From Conus ventricosus (taxonomy: Eukaryota; Mollusca; Gastropoda; Neogastropoda; Conidae), in NCBI GenBank assembly GCA_018398815.1, contig CM031604.1, positions 55,404,135 to 55,468,134 of the forward strand: a DNA stretch of 64,000 bases. The letters run 5' to 3'. A program made the position numbers and the translations under genes. Positions within the stretch are counted from its first letter, which is position 1. Each line of letters begins with the position of its first letter. Positions 1 to 10,904 of the stretch are shown here, piece after piece. Under the pieces are notes generated by a model that was not told the DNA's origin, ran no database searches, and saw only the letters and a program-made list of their open reading frames with translations.

Positions 1-1626
1 GGTGACTTGGTGATGGAGGAATTCTGGAGAGGGGGATAGCGCGGGGTGGTGAGGTAAAGAATCATCGCAACTTGACTGGGTCGCGATGTGTGTGCGTGGG
101 TTGAGTCATGTATTTGTTTAGGGCTTATAGCACTCTGTATTAGCGGCTATGTGAGTACACATCATCCTTATCAGTAGAAGTAGTAGTAGCAGTGGCAGCA
201 GTAGCAGTATTACCACCATCATCATTAAATCATAAATGAAATGGACCGAGGAACCTACACAGTAAGGTGAAAGGGGGCGAAGTTGAACACACTAAGTCTG
301 TAATGGTTGTTTTTTTGTTTTGTTTTGTTTTTATGTTTAAATTTTCTTGAGCTCAGTGAGTGCCAAAACACGAACATAGAACTAGAAGCAACAAGAAGAA
401 TATCCAAAAGCAGGAAAATGAAACGAAAAATGAGCTGCTGAAGTCCAGTTCAACAGACATCGGGTAAATCGGACAACGTTATATTGTTATGTGGGTATTT
501 TATGTGAACAGAAAAAGGTCAGTTTGTAAACAATTATCTAATTTCGAATCAAGTCAATGGAAAAGCTAGAGTAGAACATGAAAATATTGATTACAGTCCT
601 TAGAAGCTTAAAAGAAAACAGAAACGAGCGATTTTTTCCCCCATTTCCTTTCTGGTTTCAGTGTGAAAAAGTCGAGAATATAATGTTGCCACTTTCGCTA
701 GAGACATGGCTATGCCAAGGGAAAAAAAACATAATAGGTAAGCATTGTCATGGTAATACCCTACCAAGTCAGAACATTGGCGCAACTTTGACATCTGACG
801 TTACAAATCATAACCACATTTTATATCACCAGACTGCCCAGAAAGCAGAATCAACTTTTCGAAAATTATACAAATTGGTCATGTAGAACTTATTCAAAGA
901 TCGTCACAAACGTTTTATTCAGGAATGGTAGAAAGATGCGTTAACAAAAGCAGAAAAAGAAGAGAATTTTTTGCACACAGATCTTCATGAAAATGAAGAA
1001 ATCCGGAGGGGAAAATTTGGATGAATATGATTACAGTACGCCTTTCGGTTTTCGGGCATTGAAAATTTTTACCAGCAAGCGTCTTATCAAATAGCCTGTT
1101 TCATCGTCACTCAGTTGGAGACTTGAAATCACGTGATTTCTGACAACCGACATTGGTTCAATTGGTCGCCAGGTTCAAGTTAGCTCCCTTTACCTTCATA
1201 CAATAACTGTTGTTTTCCGTTCTCGTTTTATTATTTTATGTCTTGTTTTTCGAAAGAAGGCATTTTTCTGTAGGTTATTTACTTTTTCTAATTTAGTTTC
1301 ATTACCTACTTCTCTCATTCAGATTTGATTTGGCAGTATCCCCACATTTACCTTAGAAAAGTAACTTTCTCAAAGTAGGTACATACATGTTTGAGAAGGT
1401 TGATTCTCAGTACTTAAAGCAGTCGAGCGTAAGGGGTAAATGTAGACTTGTGTGTGTTTGCTTTTTTTTCTTTAGTTATTTCTGGTGGTAGATTACCCTT
1501 CTGTACATACATATACATACAGTCATGACTTAAGCCCTGTGATGACATTTACAACGAGAAGTCTGTTCCTCACTCTCTTTGTACGCCTGTCTGTCTAACC
1601 GTTGTCCATCTTCCCCCTCCCAGCAG
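1..1626. other. Intron or upstream flank, no exon recognised
   Basis: AT-rich sequence with a short (TAG)n/(CAG)n-like stretch near 175-215. The open frames here are short, lack convincing splice sites and resemble nothing I know. It ends in a pyrimidine-rich tract (1555-1621) leading to the acceptor of the first recognised exon, so it is probably intronic. Confidence 0.6.
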
Positions 1627-1856
1627 GTGTGACCTGGACTTCCGACCCCCGCACCCGGTGCAGGCCAGCCTGAGCGGCAGCAACACCTACATGAACACCA
1701 GCACCGACACCGAGAGCAGCCCCACCAGCCTCAGTGACGTCACGCCCGCCATGCCGCTGCTGGACGACGTCAAGGACAAGTCCCGCAAGATCATCCACAA
1801 CATCGGCAGCGGCTCCAGGCCCGTGTCGGCCGAGTTCAACATCGGCGATGTAGAAG
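1627..1856 (+). CDS. pclo: Piccolo-like gene, exon a (pre-PDZ linker)
   Basis: The exon follows a pyrimidine tract and a tandem CAGCAG acceptor and ends at GTGAGG. It reads about 76 residues beginning CDLDFRPPHPVQA. The sequence is Ser/Thr-rich in the middle (residues about 14-40) and more acidic and basic afterwards (LLDDVKDKSRKIIHNIG). GC content and third-position C/G bias are much higher than in the flanking DNA, as expected for a coding exon. No domain is recognised; its place upstream of the PDZ makes it part of the long disordered region of this scaffold. It ends one base into a codon, whereas the next recognised exon needs two bases carried in. Confidence 0.7.
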
Positions 1857-2810
1857 GTGAGGGGGTGGGGGGGGGGGAGGAGTGGGTGATGGTGTCGGGG
1901 AGGGGGGGGTGGAGGGGGCGTGTGGAGGCCTGCGCTATGATGTTGGTATGCTGAGCTGCTGTGCTGTCCTGTGTGTATATGTTGTAGACCGGTCATTTTA
2001 CTCTGTTTGTCTTGGCGATGTCGATGCAAAGGGATGGGTGGTGTTTGCGTGGATGGGTGGGTTTATGCAGGATTGAGCTATGACACCGAATGATAAGGTA
2101 ATTTGGAGATGTGTGTGTCATGCTATGCTGTGCTACGTTGCAGAGTTGTTTGATTGGTGATTCGGAAGATGAGAAAGTGTGTGTGTGCGCGTGCGCGCGT
2201 CTGTTTGCGCGTGTGTATGTGTTAGGAAGGCAGAGAGTGAGAACGGGAGAGGGGAGGGGGGATTGATGACATAAAATGATGAATAAAAACACTCGTGGGA
2301 TCAAACATTTATTCGGTTATTATGAAACTGATGTGGCAAAAGAGTTACCGTAATTTAGAAACGGAGATAAGGACGACGGGATCGAGAGGATGTAGACAAG
2401 AGGACGTGAAAGCAGAAGTATTACCACCCTTTTCTTTATAGACCTGCGTATGGGAATCACGTGAACCCTTTTGTTACACCTGATCTGATTCAACTTTCGT
2501 CCCCTGGGCAATACTCGTCACAAAATGTCCATGGTGACCATCAGCACTGGAGTTATCTTTCCTTTATCTTCCCGGTCCCGTGTCTTTCCTTCTTCAGTGA
2601 GGCTGCGGGGAAACACAGGACAGTCGCTTTACGGCGGCGTTTTTCGCCGGTGAGCTCTGCAGTCATGAAAGATGAGTTGGTACGACCCATGGGAACGCTC
2701 CCGTTGAGGTTCTGCCGGTGTCACATCCCATGGCCATCACACAATGGCATCTGATCTGCCGGGAGCAATCATGTCCCTTGTCTGAATGGAATGCCCTGTG
2801 CGTGCCCGCA

Positions 2811-2935
2811 CTCTACGTGAACACAACAGCGCAGGCTTCCAAGGGCGGTGCAGGATTGCTCCCGGCAGGTTCGTTCGGCAGTTGAGGACAGTACTTCTCT
2901 GGGTCCCACCCGCACCTTCGGGTGTATCTTCTTGT
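2811..2935 (-). repeat. Dispersed repeat copy 1
   Basis: The reverse complement matches 12640-12770 over about 110 bp, sharing blocks such as GCACCTTCGGGTG, CAGTTGAGGACAGT and GGGATTGCTCCC-like sequence. A shorter third copy lies at 40485-40520. The class is unknown and no coding capacity is visible. Confidence 0.6.
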
Positions 2936-3365
2936 TCTGCTTCAGGTTTTGTCGACGTTCGTTGCAAATGTAGCCTACATTGTAACCACCGCCACGGGGG
3001 TTACATTTTCTTTGTCTCCCAAGGCTCGTTTCTCTCGTTCTTTCTTCAATTGATTGTTAAGACTGCGCAAAGAAGGGAAGGGATAAAACTATTCAACCTG
3101 ACGTAATGAAATTTGGTGGCAAGATGGGACTGTGGGCCAACAAACATCTCACTAAATCTTGGTGAGGATCCGTGTTGAGGATCCAAGGCCTGTTCCCCAT
3201 GACAGAGGTCTGCGCTTTACCGAGTTAATTTTGTTTTATGTCGTCTGAACCGCAGTGGGGGGGGGCTGAAAATTCACTTTTGGTGAGAAGAGTTGACCAT
3301 GAACGAATTTTGTTGTTTTGGTTGGTTTGTTTTGCCTGACACACGCTGCCGTGTTTCACGTGCAG

Positions 3366-3486
3366 ACCTGATGAACGGCATGTACCGGTGGAGAGTGACA
3401 ACAGTGTGGACGCAGACGAGCCCATCATGAAGCACATGACGGAGGGTGGAGTCACCATCCTCAAGCAGATCGAGCGAAAGCGAAGG
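3366..3486 (+). CDS. pclo: Piccolo-like gene, exon b
   Basis: Acceptor TGCAG at 3361-3365 and donor GTGAGT at 3487. It reads PDERHVPVESDNSVDADEP followed by a segment ending in the basic run KQIERKRR, 40 codons in all, and leaves in phase 0. One base is carried in at the start, while the preceding exon supplies only one: a one-base disagreement that a single missing C in the run near 3366-3369 would explain. An unrecognised short exon in between is the alternative. No known fold; it is an acidic then basic linker before the PDZ domain. Confidence 0.65.
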
Positions 3487-3749
3487 GTGAGTGAGCTACA
3501 GGGGTCGGGTTTAGTTGCACAGTGTGGCCCAGCTTTCCACACACTGCCCGTGAAGGGGGGGGGGGGGGGGGGGGGGGAGGGTGGAGGGGGGGCTACTGCC
3601 ACAACGGTGAAGAAAAAAGGAAGCTTGACAGGAAGAAAATATCAGACGTGCACACATTTTCACACATACACGGACACTCCCACGCACATGCACACCATTT
3701 ATGAACAATGAATTAAGCACAAGATGGGAAAGCGATAGAAACCGGCAAA

Positions 3750-3752
3750 AAT

Positions 3753-3793
<41 letters not shown>

Positions 3794-3810
3794 CACGAGT
3801 GTGTGTGTGT
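3750..3810. repeat. (AC)n microsatellite followed by (TG)n
   Basis: About 20 CA dinucleotides at 3753-3791, followed within 10 bp by a short (GT)n at 3798-3812, so the two can pair as a hairpin. It is intronic. Open frames across it are artefacts of dinucleotide repeats. Confidence 0.9.
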
Positions 3811-4107
3811 GTGCAGATAAATTGAAAGATACAGATTTAGTTAGATAGCTAGATTGTGTATGAGAGAGAGAGAGAGAGCAAATTATTATGAACATGTTTG
3901 TGCAAGTGTGTGTATGTAGATATATAGAGAGATCTATGAATAGACAGGCAGGTACGTAGAAAGACGGGTAAATATTGATATCTAGATAGGATGTTTAGGC
4001 GATTGTTGAAGCTAGAATGTGTGATTGTTGAAGCCGATTATTTGTTAATATGTATATGTGTAAGCGATTCTAATTTCTTATGTACGTGTGTGTGTGTGTG
4101 TGTACAG

Positions 4108-4192
4108 CCACCGCCTCCAGAACCCACAAGGTATGGGTTTCCAGTGAAGCGAATCCTGGTGACTCGGGATCCTAAAGACCGTTCCGTAGCAG
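4108..4192 (+). CDS. pclo: Piccolo-like gene, exon c: start of PDZ domain
   Basis: Acceptor TGTACAG at 4101-4107 after a (GT)n tract; donor GTACGC at 4193. The 28 codons read PPPPEPTRYGFPV and then KRILVTRDPKDRSVA. The second part is beta strand A and the following turn of a Piccolo-type PDZ domain; the proline run is a plausible SH3-ligand-like lead-in. It ends with one base of a Gly codon, completed by the next exon. The PDZ domain binds C-terminal peptides of partners; in Piccolo a cAMP-GEF is a known partner, though partner identity here is inference. Confidence 0.85.
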
Positions 4193-4836
4193 GTACGCCT
4201 TCCGTCTTCCTGTCCGCGTACCTGTCTGTCCGTCAGCCTACGTACCTCCTCCATCGCCCCTCTTCCCTCCTCCTGCTTTGAACATTTCCTCCTCTTGCCC
4301 CTTAACCCTTTGTCCCATCGTTTTGGTGTTAGTACACCTGTCTTTTTTCTGCTGTGTGCATAACTGTTGTTTTTTTGTTGTTTATTTTTGCGTCTGTTTT
4401 GTTATCGTTATAATTTTTTATACAATTTTCAGTATTATTTTCATTGTTCATGTTTTTTGTGTGTTTTTTGTTTTGTTTTTATTGTTAGTGATCTCGGTAT
4501 GTGATGGTGATGGTGATTTTAGCGAGTGTTTTCATCTTTTCTATTCTTCATTTAGTTTTTACACCTCTTTCTCCTCCGTCTTTCCCGTTATTCCTGTGTT
4601 CATTTGATTTCTCATATTATTTTGTATCCTTTTTCTCCCCCTGTTCTCCTTTTTTTTTTTTTACTGCTACTTGCGGTTTTTTTTCCCCTGATCTTTTCTT
4701 CTCGTTCCACTTCTTTCGCGTGTACGTCTTCTTCCATTTCTTCTCATTTTGCTGCTTCTGATACTTCTTCCTCTTCATCATCATCTACTTTTTTTTTCAT
4801 TATGATTCTTCCCCATCCTCCACTGCCTTCGTTTCT

Positions 4837-4837
<1 letters not shown>

Positions 4838-4872
<35 letters not shown>
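4838..4872. repeat. Poly-C tract, 35 bp
   Basis: An uninterrupted run of 35 C in an intron, between a pyrimidine-rich stretch and the exon at 4976. One of several very long C/G homopolymers in the window. Confidence 0.95.
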
Positions 4873-4875
<3 letters not shown>

Positions 4876-4975
4876 CTCTCCGTCCCTCCACCTCTCTGAC
4901 TTTCTCTCCTCCTTTGTCTCTCCCTCTCTTCTTTTTTTTATCTAGTACTACAGCGGTTCGTCCTTCATGTTACAG

Positions 4976-5101
4976 GGAATGGAATCGGGATGAAAATAGT
5001 GGGTGGCAAAGAGCTGCCCGGGACCTCAGAAACGGGTGCCTTCGTCACCGCCATCTACCCGGGCCTCATTGCCGACCAGCTGCACGGGGAGCTGGAAGTG
5101 G
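4976..5101 (+). CDS. pclo: Piccolo-like gene, exon d: core of PDZ domain
   Basis: Acceptor GTTACAG (ends 4975), donor GTAGGT at 5102. It reads GNGIGMKIVGGKELPG followed by a strand ending LHGELEV, 42 codons counting the split Gly. GIGM is the carboxylate-binding loop (the GLGF position of PDZ domains), and GGKELPG matches Piccolo. Another acceptor-like TAG at 4941-4945 is less likely because the family alignment runs directly from SVA to GNG. It leaves in phase 1, matching the next exon. Confidence 0.88.
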
Positions 5102-8100
5102 GTAGGTAGCACTGCTTTACGTTGTTTTTGTTTTTTTACAGAGGTTTTCTCCTATTGTTTTCCTTCCATATTTGACGGTCGTATTTTCATCGTGTTTTTT
5201 GTTTAAAGAGATTTTCTCCCTTTGTTTACTTTCCATTTCTTCCATTTTTGACGGTCATATCACCAGCTGTAAATGATACATTGTAGATGTCTCTTCACAG
5301 AAGAGAAATTTGTAGATTATGCGCTCAGCCTTCCCAGTCCATACAGAGGCACTCCAAATATTTTAGAGACAGCATTAAGGGTCGGCTAAGGATCATCAGG
5401 TTACTTAATCCTAACGAGAAAAATCAAAAACAAAAAACGCGAGCATATTTTCTCATGGACGGAAAGTCCGAAGGTGGATTCCTATCATGATCAGAACGGG
5501 AAGAGGAGAATAAGAATGGGGGTAGAATGGGTTGGAGGTGTGTCGGTAGATGATGACTAGCGGCGGAGCTCGTTCTCCTCTGGTGGGTGGTAACAGGGCG
5601 GCAGCTCCGTGTTGACTTGTGAGCGTTTGGACCGAGACAGAAGTCCAAGCTTCCGATGATTCTCTCGCGAAGATGAGTACATCCACTGCGTTGCGAGAAG
5701 GAAAAAACCCACTTGAACACAACAGCTTCGAGAGTGCAAATAATCTCGTACATTATCAGACTACGAATAAGGATAATGAAAATAGCGTATGAAAATGAAA
5801 AATTCTCAGTTCAGTTCAGTGGTTTATTTAATGTCTTTTCATCGCAAGATATTAGACACTAAATTCTCTCCTACTCCATACATACAAAGAGCATTCATAG
5901 CCAGCCGAGTTGCAGGGCCGTTTGCAGGTCTGCCAGTCTTGATGGTTCAAAGTTTTGGAGTTAGAGGATAGAGACTAGAGTTTAACACTTTTGTGTGTGT
6001 ATTGATCAGCGTCATCCGTAAAAATATGGCAGGAAGGGTCCAAGAGGAAATCTTAACCACAGGAAAAAAGAACGCGTGGATTAAGATAGGACAATACTGT
6101 GTAGCGGTATCGGAGGAGCTGGAATAAGTGGTACAAGAAGAATGCTAATAGATCAGTACAAGAAGAATGCTAATAGATCAGTACATGATGGGTCAGCACC
6201 TCTTATCCACTCCCCCTCTACCCTATCTACCTATCTTCCCACATCTCACACCGACCCTCTCCCAACCCACCCTCCTCTCGAAAATGTGAGTAGATGGTAC
6301 GTGTACTTTGGTATGGAGGGGAAAGCAGTGCGTCTGGTTACATATGACCTCGCTGGCAGAATTGCTCAAGTGAAAGATTAAAAAAAAAATCGATCAGAAA
6401 GGCTGTTGATGGCATAATGGAAAACATGTTTGTACAAAGCGGATGGTAATGGTCAGATTCTGTATGATACCACTGTATGTGAGTTTGGCGATGTTTGGGT
6501 ATGACATCATTGAAGCATACTGTCATTTGTGATAGTGCTGGACGGACATTCGTTTTGTTAAAATCATAGACTGGGTGTATGCTGGATGATTTAGAAGCGG
6601 GGGAAAAGAGGCAGACGTTAAATCCTCAGTCAGGGGAGAGTTAAAGTAAACAGGAGAATGACGTATGTGACGTCTCAAAGACTGGAGACGAAAGCTACAT
6701 GAGGTAGAAGTGATGGATAAGGCTGCAGAGGTATGTCTTTATATCAGCTTTTTCTTCTTCAGCTCGCTCTTCTATTTTTCTGATTTTCCTATATCTTCTT
6801 TCTTGTTTTGCTTCTGTCTTTCTTTTTGTTCATCTTCTACTCTCCCTTTTGTCTCTCCCTTCATCTTCTACTCTCTCTTTGTCTTTGTTGAAGGATTTGA
6901 GGGTCACGGTGACGAGATTTCTGCACGTTTTGTCGACCATACTCGGTAATGTGTTGTGTAACGATCTCGACAGAATGCCTCAAACAGTATCGACAAAAGG
7001 CTGAAGGTGTCACAGACGTCTTGACCAAATGGCCAAAGATTTCCCCCACAGTGTCGATACAGATTTACTCGATTTTTCGGCGACGATTCCTGTCCATAAC
7101 TGATCGGCGTTCAACTTAACGTATTGTTCTAATGAGATGACTTCGATCTGTGGCCCGCGAGCGGTTTTTCGTCTAGTTTCTACGGCCAGTGTTGAAAATG
7201 AAAAATCTTTTCTTTTATTAAAAAGAGAGAGAGAAGAAAAACATTGTTTAAGATTTTGTTTTAATTCTGAAATAGAGCTGTGCTTTATTACAGTCGTCTA
7301 CTATAAAGTTTTAATGCCCACACAGCTGTTTTATATTGCATCTAGCTTGGTGCAGCTTGCTCTCTGCTTGATTGGGCTAGGCTGAGAGAGAGAAAGAGGG
7401 GGGGGGGGGGAGGCAGACGGAAAGGAGGGGGGGGGGGGGGAGAGAGACAGAAAGGGGGAGAGAGTGAGATATAGGCAAAACCGTCTCCCCTTTCCAGGTT
7501 CGAAGGTATTCAAATGTAATTTGGGAAACCTTTTGCCCATTAGTGAGGTGTCCATTTTCGTTCTTTATGGTCCAGATGGCGACAAAAATTAGGGTTGAAC
7601 TGGGTCGGGCCAGTTCTCCGATTTCACCGGCATGTCGTCATTCCCGTTTTATGATGTTAGCCGATTTGTTCAATGCGGACATCCCTTTGTCCTGGCGACA
7701 ACATCCTTCTTTAATGTCATACAGGGCGCTAGGAGGTGCGGCGTACGTTGGCATGCGTTTGTATACGTGCGAGCACGAACTCGCAACCATGCATGCGAGC
7801 ATGCGCAAACAAAACAAAACAAACAAAACACCGGACGCATTAAGCCATAGACACGCTCACAGGCACACGCGCGCACACAGACACAGCGACGGACCGACAG
7901 ACAGAAACATCGCGCGCGCGCACACACACACACGCACACACACACGCACGCGCGCGCGCGCTCTCTCTCTCTCTCAAAAACATTAGACGCATCCCTTTGT
8001 ATTTCAAACATAGATGTCCCATTTCCCAGTCAGTCATGTAGCTAGAGTTCGCATGCACTCACGGTCACGTGCAGCTCATCTCCGTTGGTCAGTCAACACC

Positions 8101-8852
8101 ACAGCGCTGAACAGATATTGCTTCTGGAGCCCCCCACCAAGGCGGCACTACAATGTGGAACGCTGCAACAGTTGTCTCCCTCTCTTGTGGTTGTGGGTCT
8201 CAGTCCACGTATATTCTCTATTGCACTTAAAAACTCTACCTGGCTTTTGTCGTCACATCAGTTATTACCAAAACATTCATCGCAAAGTCCAGCCTTGACC
8301 CATCTGTGCTTGGCTGGGACGCAACTCCAGCATCTGCCTTTTTCATATTACAGCACGATCGACATGATCCTTCATTTTTCCGTCATCTGCTGTACTTTTC
8401 AATCCCAAATCCTTGTGCCCTACCAATGGCGTAGAAGCACAAGAAGTCAAGTCATGCATACTTTTGGACTATTTTACTGACCCCAAATTCCAGGATAAAA
8501 TCGTCGTATTCACATTCCAAAGTACTTTTTTTTTCACAGAGCCACTGCGATTTTCATCAATTTAGACTTCGTTTTACTACGTGACCATTGCAGTAGCCCC
8601 GAACTCTGACCTGTAGACCGTGGTTGCGTCAGAATGCTTCCCATGGAGCTGTTTGTTGGTATTTTTGTCTCCTCTCCCCTCACACTTTTCTTCAGAGAAT
8701 GGTCTTGGAGAGTGCGGTTCATCTCCCAGTATCTGGCGAGGAGTTAGGTCTTTTCTCCTGTCTAGAGTGACAATGTCGCCATGGCTACTCGAAAGGTCCG
8801 TCATTTGAAGGTGTAACGGAGCTTGACCAGCACTGTGTGGATGGTGGTGCAG
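5102..8852. other. Intron with no gene recognised
   Basis: Contains a perfect 25-bp tandem duplication (6131-6180), purine-rich poly-G interrupted stretches (7395-7440) and a CA/CG microsatellite (7855-7970). I see no convincing exon, RNA gene or transposon; open frames lack splice sites and family resemblance. Confidence 0.6.
6131..6180. repeat. Perfect 25-bp tandem duplication
   Basis: The unit beginning GTACAAGAAGAATGC occurs twice head to tail without mismatch, and a third partial start follows at 6181. It lies in an intron. Confidence 0.9.
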
Positions 8853-8961
8853 GGGACCAGGTGCTGGAATGGAACGGGGTGAAGCTGACGGGCAAGACGT
8901 ACGAAGACGTCCAGCAGATCATCAACCAGACCAACGGAGAGATCGAACTCGTCGTTAGGGC
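8853..8961 (+). CDS. pclo: Piccolo-like gene, exon e: end of PDZ domain
   Basis: Acceptor GGTGCAG (ends 8852), donor GTGAGT at 8962. It reads [20 protein letters not shown] and then [16 protein letters not shown]. This holds the LEWNG strand and the alpha-B helix (TYEDVQQII) that line the peptide groove in PDZ domains of the Piccolo/RIM group. It ends in phase 2. Together with exons c and d it completes a PDZ domain of normal length, about 90 residues, with no break inside it. Confidence 0.88.
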
Positions 8962-8992
8962 GTGAGTAGTTCTAGTTTGTTTGAAATGCTCT

Positions 8993-9012
8993 GAGTGTGT
9001 GTGTGTGCGTGG

Positions 9013-9078
<66 letters not shown>

Positions 9079-9390
9079 GCGTATGCGTGTTGTGTGTGTG
9101 CTTGGTTTAGAAATGGATTCCACCCGCCCTCCCGAAGCAAAGCAAAACAAAAGAAAATCTCGATGTAGGGGTCGTAGTTCTCTCTCGCTCTCTCTCTCTG
9201 AGGGAGAGAGAGAGAGAGAGAGAGAGATCTAGGTCGCAGATTTACTTTTTTTTTCGGTTTTTCGGGAGGGCGGATGAAATCGGTTTCTAAAACCACTTTA
9301 TAGGTTAGCCAAGATCGCACACAGACACACACACTCTCTTTCACACGCACACGCACACACACGCGCGCAAATGCACGCACACACACACCA
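8993..9390. repeat. Compound palindrome: (TG)n, inverted arms, (TC)n/(GA)n centre, (CA)n
   Basis: A (TG)n tract (8993-9095) is followed by a unique arm (about 9101-9165), a (TC)n block, a (GA)n block (9200-9228), the inverted copy of the unique arm (about 9236-9296) and a (CA)n tract (9318-9390). The unique arms share TTTAGAAA and CGCCCTCCCGAA in opposite orientations. The centre is near 9200. Confidence 0.75.
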
Positions 9391-9672
9391 ATTTATTTAG
9401 AGAGAGGCAGACAGTCTGGTAGACAGATGTATATCATAAACCCAGTCTGTTTTCATATAGCTGACATTTTTTTTTCCTAGGAGACCTTCTATATAGTTGA
9501 TTTATGAAACAAAAATAAAAACTTCACAAGTGAATATCTGAAACAAAATGAATTACTATTAAAACGGAGCTTAGAATAAAGGGTTTTAATGCCAAAAGGG
9601 TGTACAGAAATTCTACATCGTTTCCATAAATTACAACCACTTAAAAATGTACTTTTGAATTCGATAAATCCA

Positions 9673-9793
9673 GTGTGTGTGTGTGTGTGTGTGCGTCTGC
9701 GCGCACGCGCGTGTTGGCGCCCGAGCGTATGGATGTACATTGCTGTGCGGGCATGTGTGTGTATTTATGTGTGTTTTGTCTTCGTGTACATAC

Positions 9794-9830
<37 letters not shown>

Positions 9831-9834
9831 CACA

Positions 9835-9880
<46 letters not shown>
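9673..9880. repeat. (TG)n, (TA)n and (CA)n microsatellite cluster
   Basis: (GT)n at 9674-9692, (TA)n at 9797-9828 and (CA)n at 9829-9880. The order TG-TA-CA makes the cluster partly self-complementary. It is intronic. Confidence 0.9.
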
Positions 9881-9882
<2 letters not shown>

Positions 9883-10047
9883 CATCGGTACTTGCCTTCA
9901 GAATACTGTTACACTAACTTTGAGTAGCATATGTACTGTGGGGTGGGGAGGGTTGCAGGGGTGGTGGGGTGGAGGAATCCTGCGCACATCGTTTCTGTCC
10001 CCTGTACTGTCTTTTTATATTAAAATTATCATTATGATCATAACCCC

Positions 10048-10088
<41 letters not shown>

Positions 10089-10100
10089 CATGACTGGCAG

Positions 10101-10195
10101 CAATAACCCCAGTACCTCAGCGGAGGCGAGCGGCAGCAAGCAAGGCGAAAGCTGTCACTCTTCCTACGATAACCTGCCGGGCTATGATGAAGTCG
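10101..10195 (+). CDS. pclo: Piccolo-like gene, exon f (post-PDZ linker)
   Basis: Acceptor ACTGGCAG (ends 10100), immediately downstream of a (GT)n tract; donor GTAAGT at 10196. It reads NNPSTSAEASGSKQGE and then SCHSSYDNLPGYDEV after a split Ala codon, and leaves in phase 1. Ser-rich and acidic, with no known domain. Both junction phases agree with the neighbours, which is the main support. Confidence 0.75.
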
Positions 10196-10904
10196 GTAAG
10201 TCTTTGTTGTCATCGTCCTCATCGTACTTTATTCAGCATCAGCGCCCACTGATACAGCCAGCGGAGATGACCATTCCAAACACAAAAAAGACATGAAGCG
10301 AAAAGGGAAACTGCAGCACCTAAAGATGAGCTGCGAAAGTGTGTGTGCGTGCGTGCGGGCACGTGCGCGCGCGACAGAGAATGTGGAAGGAAGCTTACAT
10401 ATTTTCTGGTTGCCTCATGGGCCCAATAGAATTCGAACTCGCAAACCTGTGACAGTTAAAGCAGCGTTTTTTTCATTATTTCTTTTTAGCCCTGTCGACT
10501 AGAGGAGACCACATAGGAGTTTGACATCCATCCTGCAGGGCCGGACGATGGAGTAGGGAACGGGGTGTCAAAGAGCTAGGTGTTTTTGGTTGAATGGATC
10601 CATTAACGTTCAGTGTGCGTGTGCGTATATTCGTGTGTGTGTGTGTGAATGGGCGAGTGGTTCTGAGAGCGGTGTGTGTGACAACTGTGGGCCTGTCTTT
10701 TGTATTTCATGTGATGATTGTCGAGTGTCTTCATTTATTCATAGCACTCTGTCCTGTGACGGCCTTAATCAGCATTAATTAACATCGAAATTTTTGTTCT
10801 CCTTCACCCTCCTTAATCCCTCCCCACCCCCTACCCTCGAACCTCCCGCCTCCACCCCCCCCCCCACCCACCCACCACCACCACCTCTCCTTCACGCCTT
10901 CCAG

